A stretch of 64,000 nucleotides of DNA from Variovorax sp. PCZ-1 (GTDB taxonomy: Bacteria > Pseudomonadota > Gammaproteobacteria > Burkholderiales > Burkholderiaceae_C). Under the pieces are notes generated by a model, which searched no databases, was not told the origin of the DNA, and worked only from the letters and a program-made list of their open reading frames with translations. The stretch covers positions 1,674,001 to 1,738,000 of the forward strand of contig NZ_JAHCDN010000001.1 of NCBI RefSeq assembly GCF_018413605.1, given 5' to 3'. Shown piece after piece: positions 53,483-62,956 of the stretch. How positions within the stretch are numbered: the first letter of the stretch is position 1; every line of letters starts with the position of its first letter. The translations under genes and the position numbers were made by a program.

Positions 53483-54940
53483 TCACACGGGCAATGCCAC
53501 GAGGTCATGCCCCTGTGTGCCCACAATGCGTGCGGCTGTGAACTCACCGACTTTGAGCTGCTTGCTGATTTTCTCTGGCGGCAGCAGATGCACGATACCG
53601 TCGATCTCTGGCGCATCGGCGTATGAGCGACCTTTGCCGCCTTTCTTGCCCATGGCGGGCGCGTGATCAACCAAGACTTGCATCGTCATACCCACGCGGC
53701 TTTTGAGTTTTTCTGCAGACACTTCTTCGGCCACAGCCATGAAGCGCGCAAGCCGCTCATCGCGCACTTCTTGGGGCAGCATGCCAGGAATATCGTTGGC
53801 TGCAGCGCCTTTGACCGGGCTGTAGGCAAAGCAGCCTGCGCGGTCTATTTTTGCCTCGCGCAAAAAGTCGAGCAGATGCTGGAATTCCTCTTCCGTCTCA
53901 CCTGGAAAGCCCGCGATGAAGGTCGAGCGAATCACGATCTCTGGGCAAATCTCTCGCCAGCGCTCAATGCGCGCCAGATTTTTCTCGCCGCTGGCTGGGC
54001 GCTTCATGCGCTTCAATACATCGGGGTGGCTGTGCTGAAAAGGCACATCCAAATACGGCAAGATGCGCCCCGTCGCCATCAGCGGCACGATCTCGTCCAC
54101 ATGCGGATACGGGTACACATAATGCAGGCGAATCCACGCGCCGTGCGGCTCAGCCAGCTTCGATAACTCTTCGCACAGCTCCAGCATGCGTGTCTTCACA
54201 GGCTTGCCATCGAAGAAACCGGTGCGGTATTTCACATCTACGCCATACGCGCTCGTGTCTTGGCTGATCACCAACAGTTCTTTCACGCCGCCTTCAAACA
54301 GCGCCTTCGCTTCTTTGAGCACATCGCCCACAGGCCGGCTCACCAAATCGCCGCGCATGCTGGGGATGATGCAGAAGGTGCAGCGATGATTGCAGCCTTC
54401 GCTGATCTTCAGATAAGCGTAATGCTTTGGAGTCAGCTTGATGCCGAAGCTGGGAACGAGATCAGTAAACGGATCATGCGGCTTGGGCAAATGCTTGTGC
54501 ACCGCATCCATCACCTCTTGCGTCGCATGCGGGCCCGTGACGGCGAGCACGCTGGGGTGAATGCTTTTCACGAGGTTTTTAGCATCATTTTGGACAGTAG
54601 CCGGCGTATTATTTGCGCGAGCTGCTATCATTTCAGGAGCATCTTCCGGCTTCATATCCACCGTCTTCGCACCCAGGCAGCCCGTCACGATCACGCGCCC
54701 GTTCGCAGCCAGCGCCTCGCCAATCGTGTCCAAGCTTTCTTTCACCGCATCGTCAATAAACCCGCAGGTGTTCACGATCACCAAATCCGCGCCTTCAAAG
54801 GTCTTGGAGGTTTCGTAGCCCTCAGCCGAGAGCTGGGTGAGGATCAACTCAGAATCGGTCAAAGCCTTCGGGCAGCCAAGGCTAACGAAGCCAACTTTGG
54901 GGGTTTTTGTGGAAGTGATTTCAGGGGATGCGACAGTCAT
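53483..54940 (-). CDS. rimO: Ribosomal protein S12 methylthiotransferase
   Basis: RimO adds a methylthio group to Asp89 of ribosomal protein S12. The 485-residue protein has the UPF0004 domain ([20 protein letters not shown], with three cluster cysteines), the radical-SAM motif [19 protein letters not shown] (CxxxCxxC) and a C-terminal TRAM domain. Residues about 100-122 come from a sense family A repeat ([19 protein letters not shown]) between GCLGAKT and [20 protein letters not shown], where usual RimO proteins have a short Gly-rich link. This explains the above-average length. Confidence 0.94.
   Translation of the reverse strand: MTVASPEITSTKTPKVGFVSLGCPKALTDSELILTQLSAEGYETSKTFEGADLVIVNTCGFIDDAVKESLDTIGEALAANGRVIVTGCLGAKTVDMKPEDAPEMIAARANNTPATVQNDAKNLVKSIHPSVLAVTGPHATQEVMDAVHKHLPKPHDPFTDLVPSFGIKLTPKHYAYLKISEGCNHRCTFCIIPSMRGDLVSRPVGDVLKEAKALFEGGVKELLVISQDTSAYGVDVKYRTGFFDGKPVKTRMLELCEELSKLAEPHGAWIRLHYVYPYPHVDEIVPLMATGRILPYLDVPFQHSHPDVLKRMKRPASGEKNLARIERWREICPEIVIRSTFIAGFPGETEEEFQHLLDFLREAKIDRAGCFAYSPVKGAAANDIPGMLPQEVRDERLARFMAVAEEVSAEKLKSRVGMTMQVLVDHAPAMGKKGGKGRSYADAPEIDGIVHLLPPEKISKQLKVGEFTAARIVGTQGHDLVALPV
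54575..54643 (-). repeat. Family A interspersed repeat, inside rimO
   Basis: Minus-strand reading: ATGCTCCTGAAATGATAGCA, GCTCGCGCAAATAATACGCC, GGCTACTGTCC and GATGCTAAAAA. It is sense in the preferred frame. Confidence 0.75.
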
Positions 54941-55001
54941 CCCCGTATTGTCTCAGATGGGCTAAGAGTAAGCTCGGAAAAACCACTGGCCATGCACCAT
55001 T

Positions 55002-55061
55002 CCGTTCGGGCTGAGCTTGTCGAAGCCCTAGAGAGCCCTTCGACAAGCTCAGGGCGAACGG
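55002..55061. repeat. REP-like hairpin (GCTTGTCGAA type)
   Basis: Two 23-bp arms, CCGTTCGGGCTGAGCTTGTC with GAA and their near-perfect complement, around a short centre (GCCCTAGAGAGCCC). This type of CTGAGCTTGTCGAAG hairpin is widespread in proteobacterial intergenic regions. It lies between rimO and phaR and could act as a transcript-end structure for phaR. Confidence 0.75.
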
Positions 55062-55080
55062 ACTTCAATACGCGTCAAAC

Positions 55081-55575
55081 TCAGCGTTTCATGCCAAACG
55101 CGTTCAGCATCTGCTCTTGCATTTGCGCCGCCATGGCTTGGCTTTGCTCCATGAAGCTGCCCATGAATTGGCTCGCATTCGGCACGGAGCCGAGTGTAGG
55201 CAATGCGCCCGCGCCAAATTTGCCTTGCAGATCAGAGAAGGCTTGCATGTTTTTCTCAAGCATCGAGCCCATGAAGCCCTGCATGGTGTGGCCGTAGAAG
55301 CGGATCATGTTGGCTAATGCAGCCTCACTAAACATCGGTACGCCGCCCATCTCTTCTTCCAAGATGATTTGTAGAAGGATAGAGCGCGTGAGGTCTTCAC
55401 TCGTCTTGGCATCGCGCACAGCGAATGGTTTGGCATCGATGACCAGTTGCTTAACTTCTGCGAGTGTGATGTAGCTAGAACTGGCCGTGTCATACAAGCG
55501 GCGATTGGGGTATTTTTTGATGATCCGCACTGCAGATGAGGCATCTGAACTGTTGGTTTTTTTCTGGGTAGCCAA
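55081..55575 (-). CDS. phaR: Polyhydroxyalkanoate synthesis repressor PhaR
   Basis: About 164 residues. PhaR represses phasin (phaP) and its own gene and binds PHA granules. The N-terminal DNA-binding domain is VRIIKKYPNRRLYDTASSSY followed by VKQLVIDAKPFAV, and the C-terminal part is Met/Gln-rich (MEQSQAMAAQMQEQML). The preferred start is a TTG at 55575 with GGAG 9 bp upstream; earlier in-frame codons would run through the palindrome at 55605-55616 and lack family similarity. PHA synthesis genes are not in the window. Confidence 0.92.
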   Translation of the reverse strand: MATQKKTNSSDASSAVRIIKKYPNRRLYDTASSSYITLAEVKQLVIDAKPFAVRDAKTSEDLTRSILLQIILEEEMGGVPMFSEAALANMIRFYGHTMQGFMGSMLEKNMQAFSDLQGKFGAGALPTLGSVPNASQFMGSFMEQSQAMAAQMQEQMLNAFGMKR

Positions 55576-55604
55576 AATCTTAACTCCTGCTCTGCGAACA
55601 TTAC

Positions 55605-55616
55605 GCAACATGTTGC
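55605..55616. promoter_or_regulatory. 12-bp palindrome upstream of phaR, possible self-operator
   Basis: GCAACATGTTGC is a perfect palindrome 30 bp before the TTG start, within a region with two GCAA-containing sites (ACGCAACA and TTGCAATGC). PhaR is autoregulated in other betaproteobacteria and binds GCAA-rich sites, so this may be its operator. Not tested. Confidence 0.4.
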
Positions 55617-55651
55617 AATGCACCATTCTAGGCATTTCACCCGCGACAAAA

Positions 55652-55685
55652 AGCAAAAAACCTCTTAGGTTTACCCTAAGAGGTT
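55652..55685 (-). terminator. Terminator of the tRNA-Val gene
   Basis: Minus-strand AACCTCTTAGG-GTAAA-CCTAAGAGGTT followed by TTTTGCTTTTT. It lies 50 bp past the tRNA 3' end and ends that transcript before phaR. Confidence 0.82.
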
Positions 55686-55737
55686 GCATTAGTTTTCGAG
55701 AACTTTAATAAGCGCGCCCAACATTTTGGAAAAATGT

Positions 55738-55814
55738 TGGTAGGCGCAATTGGACTCGAACCAACGACCCCCACCATGTCAAGGTGGTGCTCTAACCAGC
55801 TGAGCTATGCGCCT
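55738..55814 (-). tRNA. tRNA-Val(GAC)
   Basis: 77 nt on the minus strand. Acceptor arm AGGCGCA/TGCGCCT, D-arm GCTCAGCTGGTTAGAGC, anticodon loop CTTGACAT with anticodon GAC (reads GUC and GUU codons), T-arm TTCGAGTCC, and CCA encoded. The CCA end lies inside a hairpin with the next bases (CCAACATTTTTCCAAAATGT), which may affect processing. Confidence 0.96.
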
Positions 55815-55860
55815 GTGAAGCCCACGATTATAGCATCACCCAAACCGAATAAATGAATTT

Positions 55861-56850
55861 TCAATGATCACGTCGCCCGACTTTCTTCGATTGTCCTAAA
55901 AGTAAAGAAGCTGGGCCTGTGTAGTCAGCGTCTACCCAGGGCACGGTCGTTTGCGAAGATGGAAAGGCTTCTTTTCGGCTCGGGCGCAGGCGTTGTACGA
56001 GCCGATCCCAAAAGCCAATTCGCCTTGTCGTGATAGCGCCAGAAAAATACATCGCGCTCATCAAACGTGCTGTTTGCTCGCTAGGCAAGCCTAAACGCTG
56101 CGAGATTTGCGTCAAGGTTTGCGGCGACTGTCGCAAGCTAGCTAACAAAGCTATATCCAGATCGTTCATGAAGGCCAGTGGCAAGCGAGGAAATCTGCGC
56201 AAGCTGATGCGCTGCTCGAAAAAGCGCGAGGGCAGCAACTGCCGTTCGCTACGCCGTGCATACTCCCACATCACAAATTCAATCGGGTAGATGTCAAAAC
56301 TTTGAGGCAATTTCGCAGAGCTGGGGCGATTTACCCAAATGCATTCATCAAACTCTAAAAAATGCGTTTGCTCGCGAACAGCAACTTTGAGATTCACAAA
56401 ATCTACCGCAGCAAGCATCTCGCCATCACACATCAAATGCCACATCCCCTTCAGGGGCAGTTTGGCCAAATAACGATCCACCATCATGCCCGCGACTACG
56501 TAGCGCGCACACTGGGATTGCACTTGCTCATCCAAACCAGCCAATAGCTCCCAAAAACGCAGTTTCGAACTCTCCATCGTCTCTTGCAGACGGTCATCAT
56601 TGCAAGCCCAGAAGTTAAGCTTGATGGGTGAAAGTTCAGAGGAATTCAGCTCTAGTGAAGAGTCTGGCAAAGCAGACAGCACCACATCGGCGCTGCTGTG
56701 CTTGGTAATTTGCCAGCGTATGGAGGTAGCGTCGTGGCGTACATAGAATTCGCTCAGCCACTCCTCAATACAAGCCACTTGCTTGGTATCAAAGCCCTTC
56801 AATGTGATTAAAAGGCATGGCACTTCTATCAACAATGACGCTTGAGACAT
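55861..56850 (-). CDS. Hypothetical protein with C-terminal winged-helix-like segment
   Basis: 329 residues, cytoplasmic. The middle part (CARYVVAGMMVDRYLAKLPL then MWHLMCDGEMLAAVDFVNL) is unknown to me. Near the C-terminus DIALLASLRQSPQTLTQISQ and RLGLPSEQTARLMSAMYFSG look like a winged helix-turn-helix, which suggests regulation. The end is basic. Separated from the next leftward gene by the tRNA-Val gene. Homologues appear in related Burkholderiales as uncharacterised proteins, as far as I can tell. Confidence 0.7.
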   Translation of the reverse strand: MSQASLLIEVPCLLITLKGFDTKQVACIEEWLSEFYVRHDATSIRWQITKHSSADVVLSALPDSSLELNSSELSPIKLNFWACNDDRLQETMESSKLRFWELLAGLDEQVQSQCARYVVAGMMVDRYLAKLPLKGMWHLMCDGEMLAAVDFVNLKVAVREQTHFLEFDECIWVNRPSSAKLPQSFDIYPIEFVMWEYARRSERQLLPSRFFEQRISLRRFPRLPLAFMNDLDIALLASLRQSPQTLTQISQRLGLPSEQTARLMSAMYFSGAITTRRIGFWDRLVQRLRPSRKEAFPSSQTTVPWVDADYTGPASLLLGQSKKVGRRDH

Positions 56851-57258
56851 ACGAGATTAAGCTGGGGCAACAGCCTGATCACAGGCCATGGATGGAAACA
56901 AGGATGTAGTGTTCAGTGCATCACGTTTCGCTTCCCGGCGAAAGGACAAACCACCCTGAACTCTGAAGTACGGCGACTATACGCTTTTCAGGCTTTGGCT
57001 TGGATAAGCAGCGATCATGAGCAGCTTGTTCACATGGACTAACGTGACATTTGCCCGGAAATCTTTCCTATTTGCAGCAACTTTGTGATTTTTTTCCTTC
57101 ATTACGCATCTGCGCAAGGGCGAATCATTAATTGAGCGTGTTTTGGCGCGCCTCAAAGTTTCAAATACGCTCTGTAACTGCGCAGTACCGGCAAGGAATA
57201 ATTATGGGCGAGAGAATGTTGGCATGCGGTAATTCAATGGAAAAGTACCCAGAGGCTT
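56851..57258. other. Intergenic region of about 400 bp, nothing recognised
   Basis: Several short open frames occur here but none has a ribosome-binding site and a recognisable protein. The end (about 57160-57258) may belong to the following degraded gene, whose frame is open from about 57200. Confidence 0.4.
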
Positions 57259-57819
57259 TTGCACAACAACATCCACGACCTCGATCTGAACAAACCGTTT
57301 GCGGTTTTAGAGCCCACGCTCTCCTCTGTGCCCAAGAGTGTCTGCGTCAACCCACGCTCTCGGGATGCCTTGATCCATATGTGGCAAGAATTCGAGGCTG
57401 AACTAGAGCCCTTACGATTGCAATTTTGCATGGGCCAGCGCTGCTTTGAACTGCTGTCGTCGATTCAAAACTGTTTCACCAGCACAGCGCAATACCACCT
57501 CGATCACGATAGAAGGCCACAAGCCACACTTCAGCCAGTCTCGGCGGAAGTTTTCGTGAATCCTCTGGCACAGACGCCTTCTATTGCTCAAGGCCGATGG
57601 CATCGCCGCGCTCCTAGCAGGCGTCCTTCAGCCAGTTTTGAGCGGGTGGCATTGCCCAAACTGATGGGAATTTATTGTCAGCGCACCACTCGCCGTTTAT
57701 TCAAGGGTCGCCTGCGTGCGGCTCATATTGGGCTGCGTGCGCACGCGGTCATACGCTTGGCAGACCACACGGATCAGGTTTTGTCGATCCTCATCGCGTT
57801 GCAAAATGACAGACATTAG
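57259..57819 (+). CDS. Uncharacterised open reading frame, possibly degraded
   Basis: 186 codons from a TTG (the frame is open from about 57200). The first part (LNKPFAVLEPTLSSVPKSVC, then DALIHMWQEFEAELEPLRLQ) looks like a real helical protein; the later part is Arg-rich and odd. The frame ends at a TAG and would continue open for another 60 codons (to 58002) without it. I do not recognise a family. It may be a pseudogene with a nonsense mutation, or two small genes. Confidence 0.35.
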   Translation: MHNNIHDLDLNKPFAVLEPTLSSVPKSVCVNPRSRDALIHMWQEFEAELEPLRLQFCMGQRCFELLSSIQNCFTSTAQYHLDHDRRPQATLQPVSAEVFVNPLAQTPSIAQGRWHRRAPSRRPSASFERVALPKLMGIYCQRTTRRLFKGRLRAAHIGLRAHAVIRLADHTDQVLSILIALQNDRH

Positions 57820-58002
57820 TTTGCGGATCTCTGCGAGAAATTGAGCATGAGTGACGATCTGCTTGGCAATCTGCTGTTAGGCCTGTATTTGAGTGGGATT
57901 GTGGAGCTGGATGCGGGTGCCGCAATCAGCACTGTTTTTGCCCCGGTTCACAAACCCTCACGCAACCCAGCCAGGCTACAAAAAATCACCATAAGGTCAT
58001 AG
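57820..58002 (+). pseudogene. Possible 3' remnant in frame with the preceding ORF
   Basis: Directly after the TAG at 57817 the same frame stays open for 60 codons, including an ATG at 57847 and MSDDLLGNLLLGLYLSGIVE, a hydrophobic helix. The continuity across a single stop codon suggests one interrupted gene. No family recognised. Confidence 0.25.
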
Positions 58003-58120
58003 TACTAAGGGTAAACCCAATGCCTCAAATCAAACACTGACTCATTTCTTACTTGACTCAGGCGTTGAGAATGTGAAACTTTGAATTGAAAATTAAAAGC
58101 AAGCAAAGCCGCAGTTTGCA

Positions 58121-58231
58121 ATGCCTGAAAAAAAACTAGAAATTGAGCTATTCGAAGTGAAGCACGGATCCAAACAACAGAACCATACAGCGCTAGAAAA
58201 TGTCGCGTTTATTTTGGAGCAAGCCGCGTGA
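58121..58231 (+). CDS. Short open frame coupled to the BLUF gene
   Basis: 36 codons from an ATG at 58121 (MPEKKLEIELFEVKHGSKQQ at the start, FILEQAA at the end). Its TGA overlaps the GTG start of the BLUF gene (GTGA), a typical coupling signal. It has no strong ribosome-binding site. Too short to assign; it could be a leader peptide or a real small protein. Confidence 0.35.
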   Translation: MPEKKLEIELFEVKHGSKQQNHTALENVAFILEQAA

Positions 58232-58653
58232 TCGAGCTGATTTACGGCTCTCAGATTGCTCCTCAGCTCGAGTTGCCAGAAATTTTTAGCATCCTCAAGC
58301 AGGCTCAGGTGCACAACGCAAGAGCAGGCATCTCAGGCGTTCTTCTGTTCAATACGCGGTTTTTTATGCAATTGCTCGAAGGGCCTGAGCTAGCGGTGGA
58401 TCAACTTTATTCTCGCATTGAGCAAGACAAGCGACATGTCGGTATCAAGCTGATCAGCAGGCAAACCATCAAACAACGAGCTTTTCAACACTGGAGCATG
58501 GCCCTGGTAACGCCCGGCGTGAACAATCTAGAGATCCTGCAAAAGTACTGCAAGAGCCAAGATTTCTCGCCATTGGCACTTAGCGCGAATCAGGCACGTG
58601 GCCTGCTTAATGAACTCACTGCCGCATCGCCGCCTTCAGGTGAGCGAGCCTAA
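58228..58653 (+). CDS. BLUF-domain blue-light sensor
   Basis: 141 residues. BLUF domains bind FAD and rearrange hydrogen bonds in blue light. Seen: LIYGSQIAP at the start with the conserved tyrosine, NARAGISGVLLFNTRFFMQL with the key glutamine in FMQLLEGP, RIEQDKRHVGIKLISRQ and FQHWSMAL with the conserved Trp/Met. The start is a GTG at 58228 with a GGAGC site. The C-terminal 45 residues are not an enzyme domain, so it is a short sensor that must act on another protein. It overlaps the 36-codon ORF by 4 bp. Confidence 0.9.
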   Translation: MIELIYGSQIAPQLELPEIFSILKQAQVHNARAGISGVLLFNTRFFMQLLEGPELAVDQLYSRIEQDKRHVGIKLISRQTIKQRAFQHWSMALVTPGVNNLEILQKYCKSQDFSPLALSANQARGLLNELTAASPPSGERA

Positions 58654-58658
58654 GGGCT

Positions 58659-59648
<990 letters not shown>

Positions 59649-59794
59649 TTAATGTACAGTCGGTCGAATGATTTGATTTCTGACGGTGGATTATCCCGTT
59701 ATTCGCCTTATCTCGGTTCGGTTTGAGGAAAATCAAGCTGTTCAGTGTTTGTCTATTTCATAAAACGAAACGTTCATTGTCGAGGGACACAAAT

Positions 59795-60469
59795 ATGTCG
59801 ATGTTGTCGAATTTGGAGCTGATCCGCCGTGTGCCGCTGTTTGCCATGCTGACTGCGCAGCAAGCTGAGGCTGTGGCAGAGGCTGTTGTGAAGCGCCGTT
59901 TCAAGCGTGGCGAGCTGGTGGTGGAGCAAGGCAAAAAATCCAACGCACTCTTTATCATTCTCACTGGCCGAGCACGCGTGTTTACCTCGGACAATCGTGG
60001 ACGCGAGGTGATCTTGGCTAATTTACAGCCAGGCGACTATATCGGCGAGATGAGCCTGATCGACAACGAGCCGCATTCGGCTACCGTGCGCGCTGAGGTG
60101 CAAACCGATGTGCTGATGCTTGGCCGCCTCGAATTTGCACGCTGCTTGCCAGAAAACACCTCCATGGCCTATGCTGTGATGAAGGGCTTGGTGCAGCGTC
60201 TGCGCAACGCGGATCGCAAGATCGAATCGTTAGCGTTGATGGATGTGTATGGCCGGGTGGCGCGAGCCCTGATGGAAGCCGCCGAGCTAGACGCTGCTGG
60301 CAACCACATCATCCGCGACAAGGTCTCGCGCCAAGATTTGGCAAAAATGGTGGGCGCATCGCGTGAAATGGTCAGCCGTGTGATGAAGGATTTGGAAGAG
60401 CGAGGGTTCATTGAGACGCAGGAATCTGGCGCAGTGCTGATCCGCGAAAGGCTCAATACATTGGGTTAA
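59795..60469 (+). CDS. Crp/Fnr-family transcriptional regulator
   Basis: About 224 residues. An N-terminal cyclic-nucleotide-binding-type domain (FKRGELVVEQGKKSNALFII, then GDYIGEMSLIDNEPHSATVR), a long dimer helix and a C-terminal helix-turn-helix (VSRQDLAKMVGASREMVSRV). Effector unknown; no Fnr-type cysteine cluster. The start at 59795 has a GAGGGA site. Followed by a strong terminator. Confidence 0.92.
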   Translation: MSMLSNLELIRRVPLFAMLTAQQAEAVAEAVVKRRFKRGELVVEQGKKSNALFIILTGRARVFTSDNRGREVILANLQPGDYIGEMSLIDNEPHSATVRAEVQTDVLMLGRLEFARCLPENTSMAYAVMKGLVQRLRNADRKIESLALMDVYGRVARALMEAAELDAAGNHIIRDKVSRQDLAKMVGASREMVSRVMKDLEERGFIETQESGAVLIRERLNTLG

Positions 60470-60489
60470 GTGACTCGCTCCAGTAGCTC

Positions 60490-60530
60490 AAAACAGCGCC
60501 CAGCAGACATGTTTGGGGCGCTGTTTTTAT
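60490..60530 (+). terminator. Terminator after the Crp/Fnr gene
   Basis: AAAACAGCGCC and GGCGCTGTTTT form an 11-bp stem with a 14-base loop, followed by TTATTTAT. It isolates the regulator gene from ftsK. Confidence 0.85.
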
Positions 60531-60571
60531 TTATGCGGCTCCTAGGCAGAAGTGCGCTATCATTTTGATAG

Positions 60572-62950
60572 ATGGCTTACTCATTAGATACTCTCAATTC
60601 TGCGGCGGGAACTCCTCGTGGCGCTTCTCGCAATACGCCTGGCACGCCGGATAAACCGCGCCGCTTTTCTCAAGAGCTGATGCTCGGCCTTGGTGCGCTC
60701 GCCCTGCTCTTCTGGCTAATCGCACTCACCACACATTCAGGCGCAGATGCCGCTTGGAGCACTTCTGGCAGTCAAGCTGCCGGTGCTGCTTCACGCAATT
60801 GGGGTGGCAAGCTGGGCGCGCTGCTTGGTGATGCCTCGTTTTACCTGTTTGGCTATTCGGTATGGTGGCTGTTTGCCGCTAGCCTGCGCACTTGGCTGGC
60901 TGGCCTGGCGCGCTGGTTGCGCAGCGATACCAGCACTGAGACGCGCCGCGCCCTCTTCTGGATCGGCTTAGGCTTACTGCTTGCGGCGAGCTGCACACTG
61001 GAATGGACGCGTCTCTATCGCTTTGAACCACGTCTGCCTGGGCATGCGGGCGGCGTACTTGGCTACTGGCTGGGTGCACTCGCTACAAAATGGCTGGGCT
61101 TCAATGGCTCCGCATTGGTAGCCATTGCATTGGGCGTACTCGGCGCAGCATGGGCGCTGCGCTTTTCTTGGGTGGCTTGGGCCGAAGGGCTAGGCGGCAT
61201 GATCCTCGGCTGGTTCGAGCGCCGCCGTGAGAAGAAAGAGCTGGCGCAAGATTTGGCCTTTGGCACACAAGCTGCCAAAGAACGAGAAGAGACCGTGATT
61301 GTGGAGCGCGCAGAAAGCGAAGAGCTGCACATTGCACCCGTCATCCTGCCGCCAACACCCGCGCCACGAATAGAGCCCGTGCTGACCGATAGCTTCGTTG
61401 ACGTACCCACGAGCACGCGTGTAGCCAAAGAGCGGCAAAAAGGTTTGTTTGTGGAGCTACCAGATAGCAAGCTGCCGCAAGTCGATTTGCTCGATGGTGC
61501 ACCTGTGGGCCGTCAAGAAACCGTCTCCCCCGAGACGCTGGAGATGACTTCTCGCCTCATCGAGAAAAAGCTCAAAGATTTCGGTGTCACAGTGCAAGTG
61601 GTGGCCGCGATGCCCGGCCCCGTGATCACGCGCTATGAGATCGAGCCAGCCACGGGCGTGAAGGGCTCGCAGGTGGTGAATCTCGCCAAAGATTTGGCGC
61701 GCTCTTTATCGCTCGTCTCCATCCGCGTCGTCGAAACCATCCCCGGTAAGAACTACATGGCGCTTGAGCTGCCCAATGCCAAGCGCCAAACCATTCGCCT
61801 CTCAGAAATCTTAGGCTCGCAGGTCTACAACGATGCCAAATCCATGCTCACCATCGGCTTGGGCAAAGACATCATTGGCAACCCCGTGGTGGCTGATCTG
61901 GCGAAGATGCCGCATTGCTTGGTGGCTGGAACGACTGGCTCAGGCAAATCAGTCGGTATCAACGCAACCCTCCTTTCGCTTCTGTACAAAGCCGAAGCAC
62001 GCGATGTGCGCCTGCTGCTGATCGATCCGAAAATGCTGGAGATGAGCGTGTATGAAGGCATCCCGCATCTGCTCGCGCCCGTGGTCACCGATATGCGCCA
62101 AGCCGCGCATGGCCTGAACTGGTGCGTGATGGAGATGGAGCGGCGCTACAAGCTCATGAGCAAGCTGGGCGTGCGCAATCTCGCGGGCTACAACACGAAG
62201 ATTGATGATGCGAAAGCGCGCGAAGAATTCATCTACAACCCGTTCAGCCTCACGCCTGATTCACCTGAGCCACTGGAGCGCTTGCCGCATATCGTGGTGG
62301 TGATTGATGAGTTGGCCGATTTGATGATGGTGGTGGGTAAGAAAATTGAAGAGTTGATTGCACGCCTCGCGCAGAAGGCTCGTGCGGCTGGCATTCATTT
62401 GATCCTCGCCACGCAACGCCCCAGCGTCGATGTGATCACCGGCCTGATCAAAGCCAATATTCCCACACGCATTTCCTTTCAAGTCAGCTCAAAAATTGAC
62501 AGCCGCACCATCCTTGATCAAATGGGCGCAGAAGCCCTGCTCGGCATGGGCGACATGCTCTACATGCCCTCAGGCACAGGCTTCCCCGTGCGCGTGCACG
62601 GCGCGTTCGTGAGCGATGAAGAAGTGCACCGCGTGGTCGCTTACCTCAAGTCACAAGGCGAGCCCAATTACATCGACGGCGTGCTCGAAGGCGGAACTGT
62701 GGACGATGAAGACGGTCTATCTCTTGACTTGGGTGGCGGCTCTTCAGGTGAGAAAGACCCGCTGTATGACAAAGCTGTGGAGATCGTTTTGAAGAACAAC
62801 AAAGCCAGTATTTCACTTGTGCAGCGCCACTTGGCCATTGGCTACAACAAGGCTGCGAATTTGCTCGAAGCGATGGAAAAAGCTGGTCTTGTGACGGCCA
62901 TGAATGGGCGTGGGCAACGCGAGATTCTTGTGCCGAACCGTGGCGAGTAA
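60572..62950 (+). CDS. ftsK: DNA translocase FtsK
   Basis: 792 residues. FtsK sits at the division septum and pumps DNA to help resolve chromosome dimers. About four N-terminal membrane helices (about 30-190), a short linker, the motor domain with Walker [19 protein letters not shown] (about residue 453) and Walker [18 protein letters not shown], and the C-terminal gamma domain that reads KOPS sites ([20 protein letters not shown]). The linker is short, as in many betaproteobacteria. The start at 60572 abuts a piece resembling a family A stem, and its ribosome-binding site is not obvious. Followed 6 bp later by lolA. Confidence 0.95.
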   Translation: MAYSLDTLNSAAGTPRGASRNTPGTPDKPRRFSQELMLGLGALALLFWLIALTTHSGADAAWSTSGSQAAGAASRNWGGKLGALLGDASFYLFGYSVWWLFAASLRTWLAGLARWLRSDTSTETRRALFWIGLGLLLAASCTLEWTRLYRFEPRLPGHAGGVLGYWLGALATKWLGFNGSALVAIALGVLGAAWALRFSWVAWAEGLGGMILGWFERRREKKELAQDLAFGTQAAKEREETVIVERAESEELHIAPVILPPTPAPRIEPVLTDSFVDVPTSTRVAKERQKGLFVELPDSKLPQVDLLDGAPVGRQETVSPETLEMTSRLIEKKLKDFGVTVQVVAAMPGPVITRYEIEPATGVKGSQVVNLAKDLARSLSLVSIRVVETIPGKNYMALELPNAKRQTIRLSEILGSQVYNDAKSMLTIGLGKDIIGNPVVADLAKMPHCLVAGTTGSGKSVGINATLLSLLYKAEARDVRLLLIDPKMLEMSVYEGIPHLLAPVVTDMRQAAHGLNWCVMEMERRYKLMSKLGVRNLAGYNTKIDDAKAREEFIYNPFSLTPDSPEPLERLPHIVVVIDELADLMMVVGKKIEELIARLAQKARAAGIHLILATQRPSVDVITGLIKANIPTRISFQVSSKIDSRTILDQMGAEALLGMGDMLYMPSGTGFPVRVHGAFVSDEEVHRVVAYLKSQGEPNYIDGVLEGGTVDDEDGLSLDLGGGSSGEKDPLYDKAVEIVLKNNKASISLVQRHLAIGYNKAANLLEAMEKAGLVTAMNGRGQREILVPNRGE

Positions 62951-62956
62951 GCGCGC

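Noticed and set aside
56842-57042. Short open frame upstream of the unknown 186-codon ORF
   Set aside because: It overlaps the start of the leftward gene at 56850, has no ribosome-binding site and no recognisable content.
60551-60571. Further family A copy just before ftsK
   Set aside because: Only a CTATCATTTTGATAG stem is present, without the GCCGGC and AAAATGG landmarks, so it was not counted.
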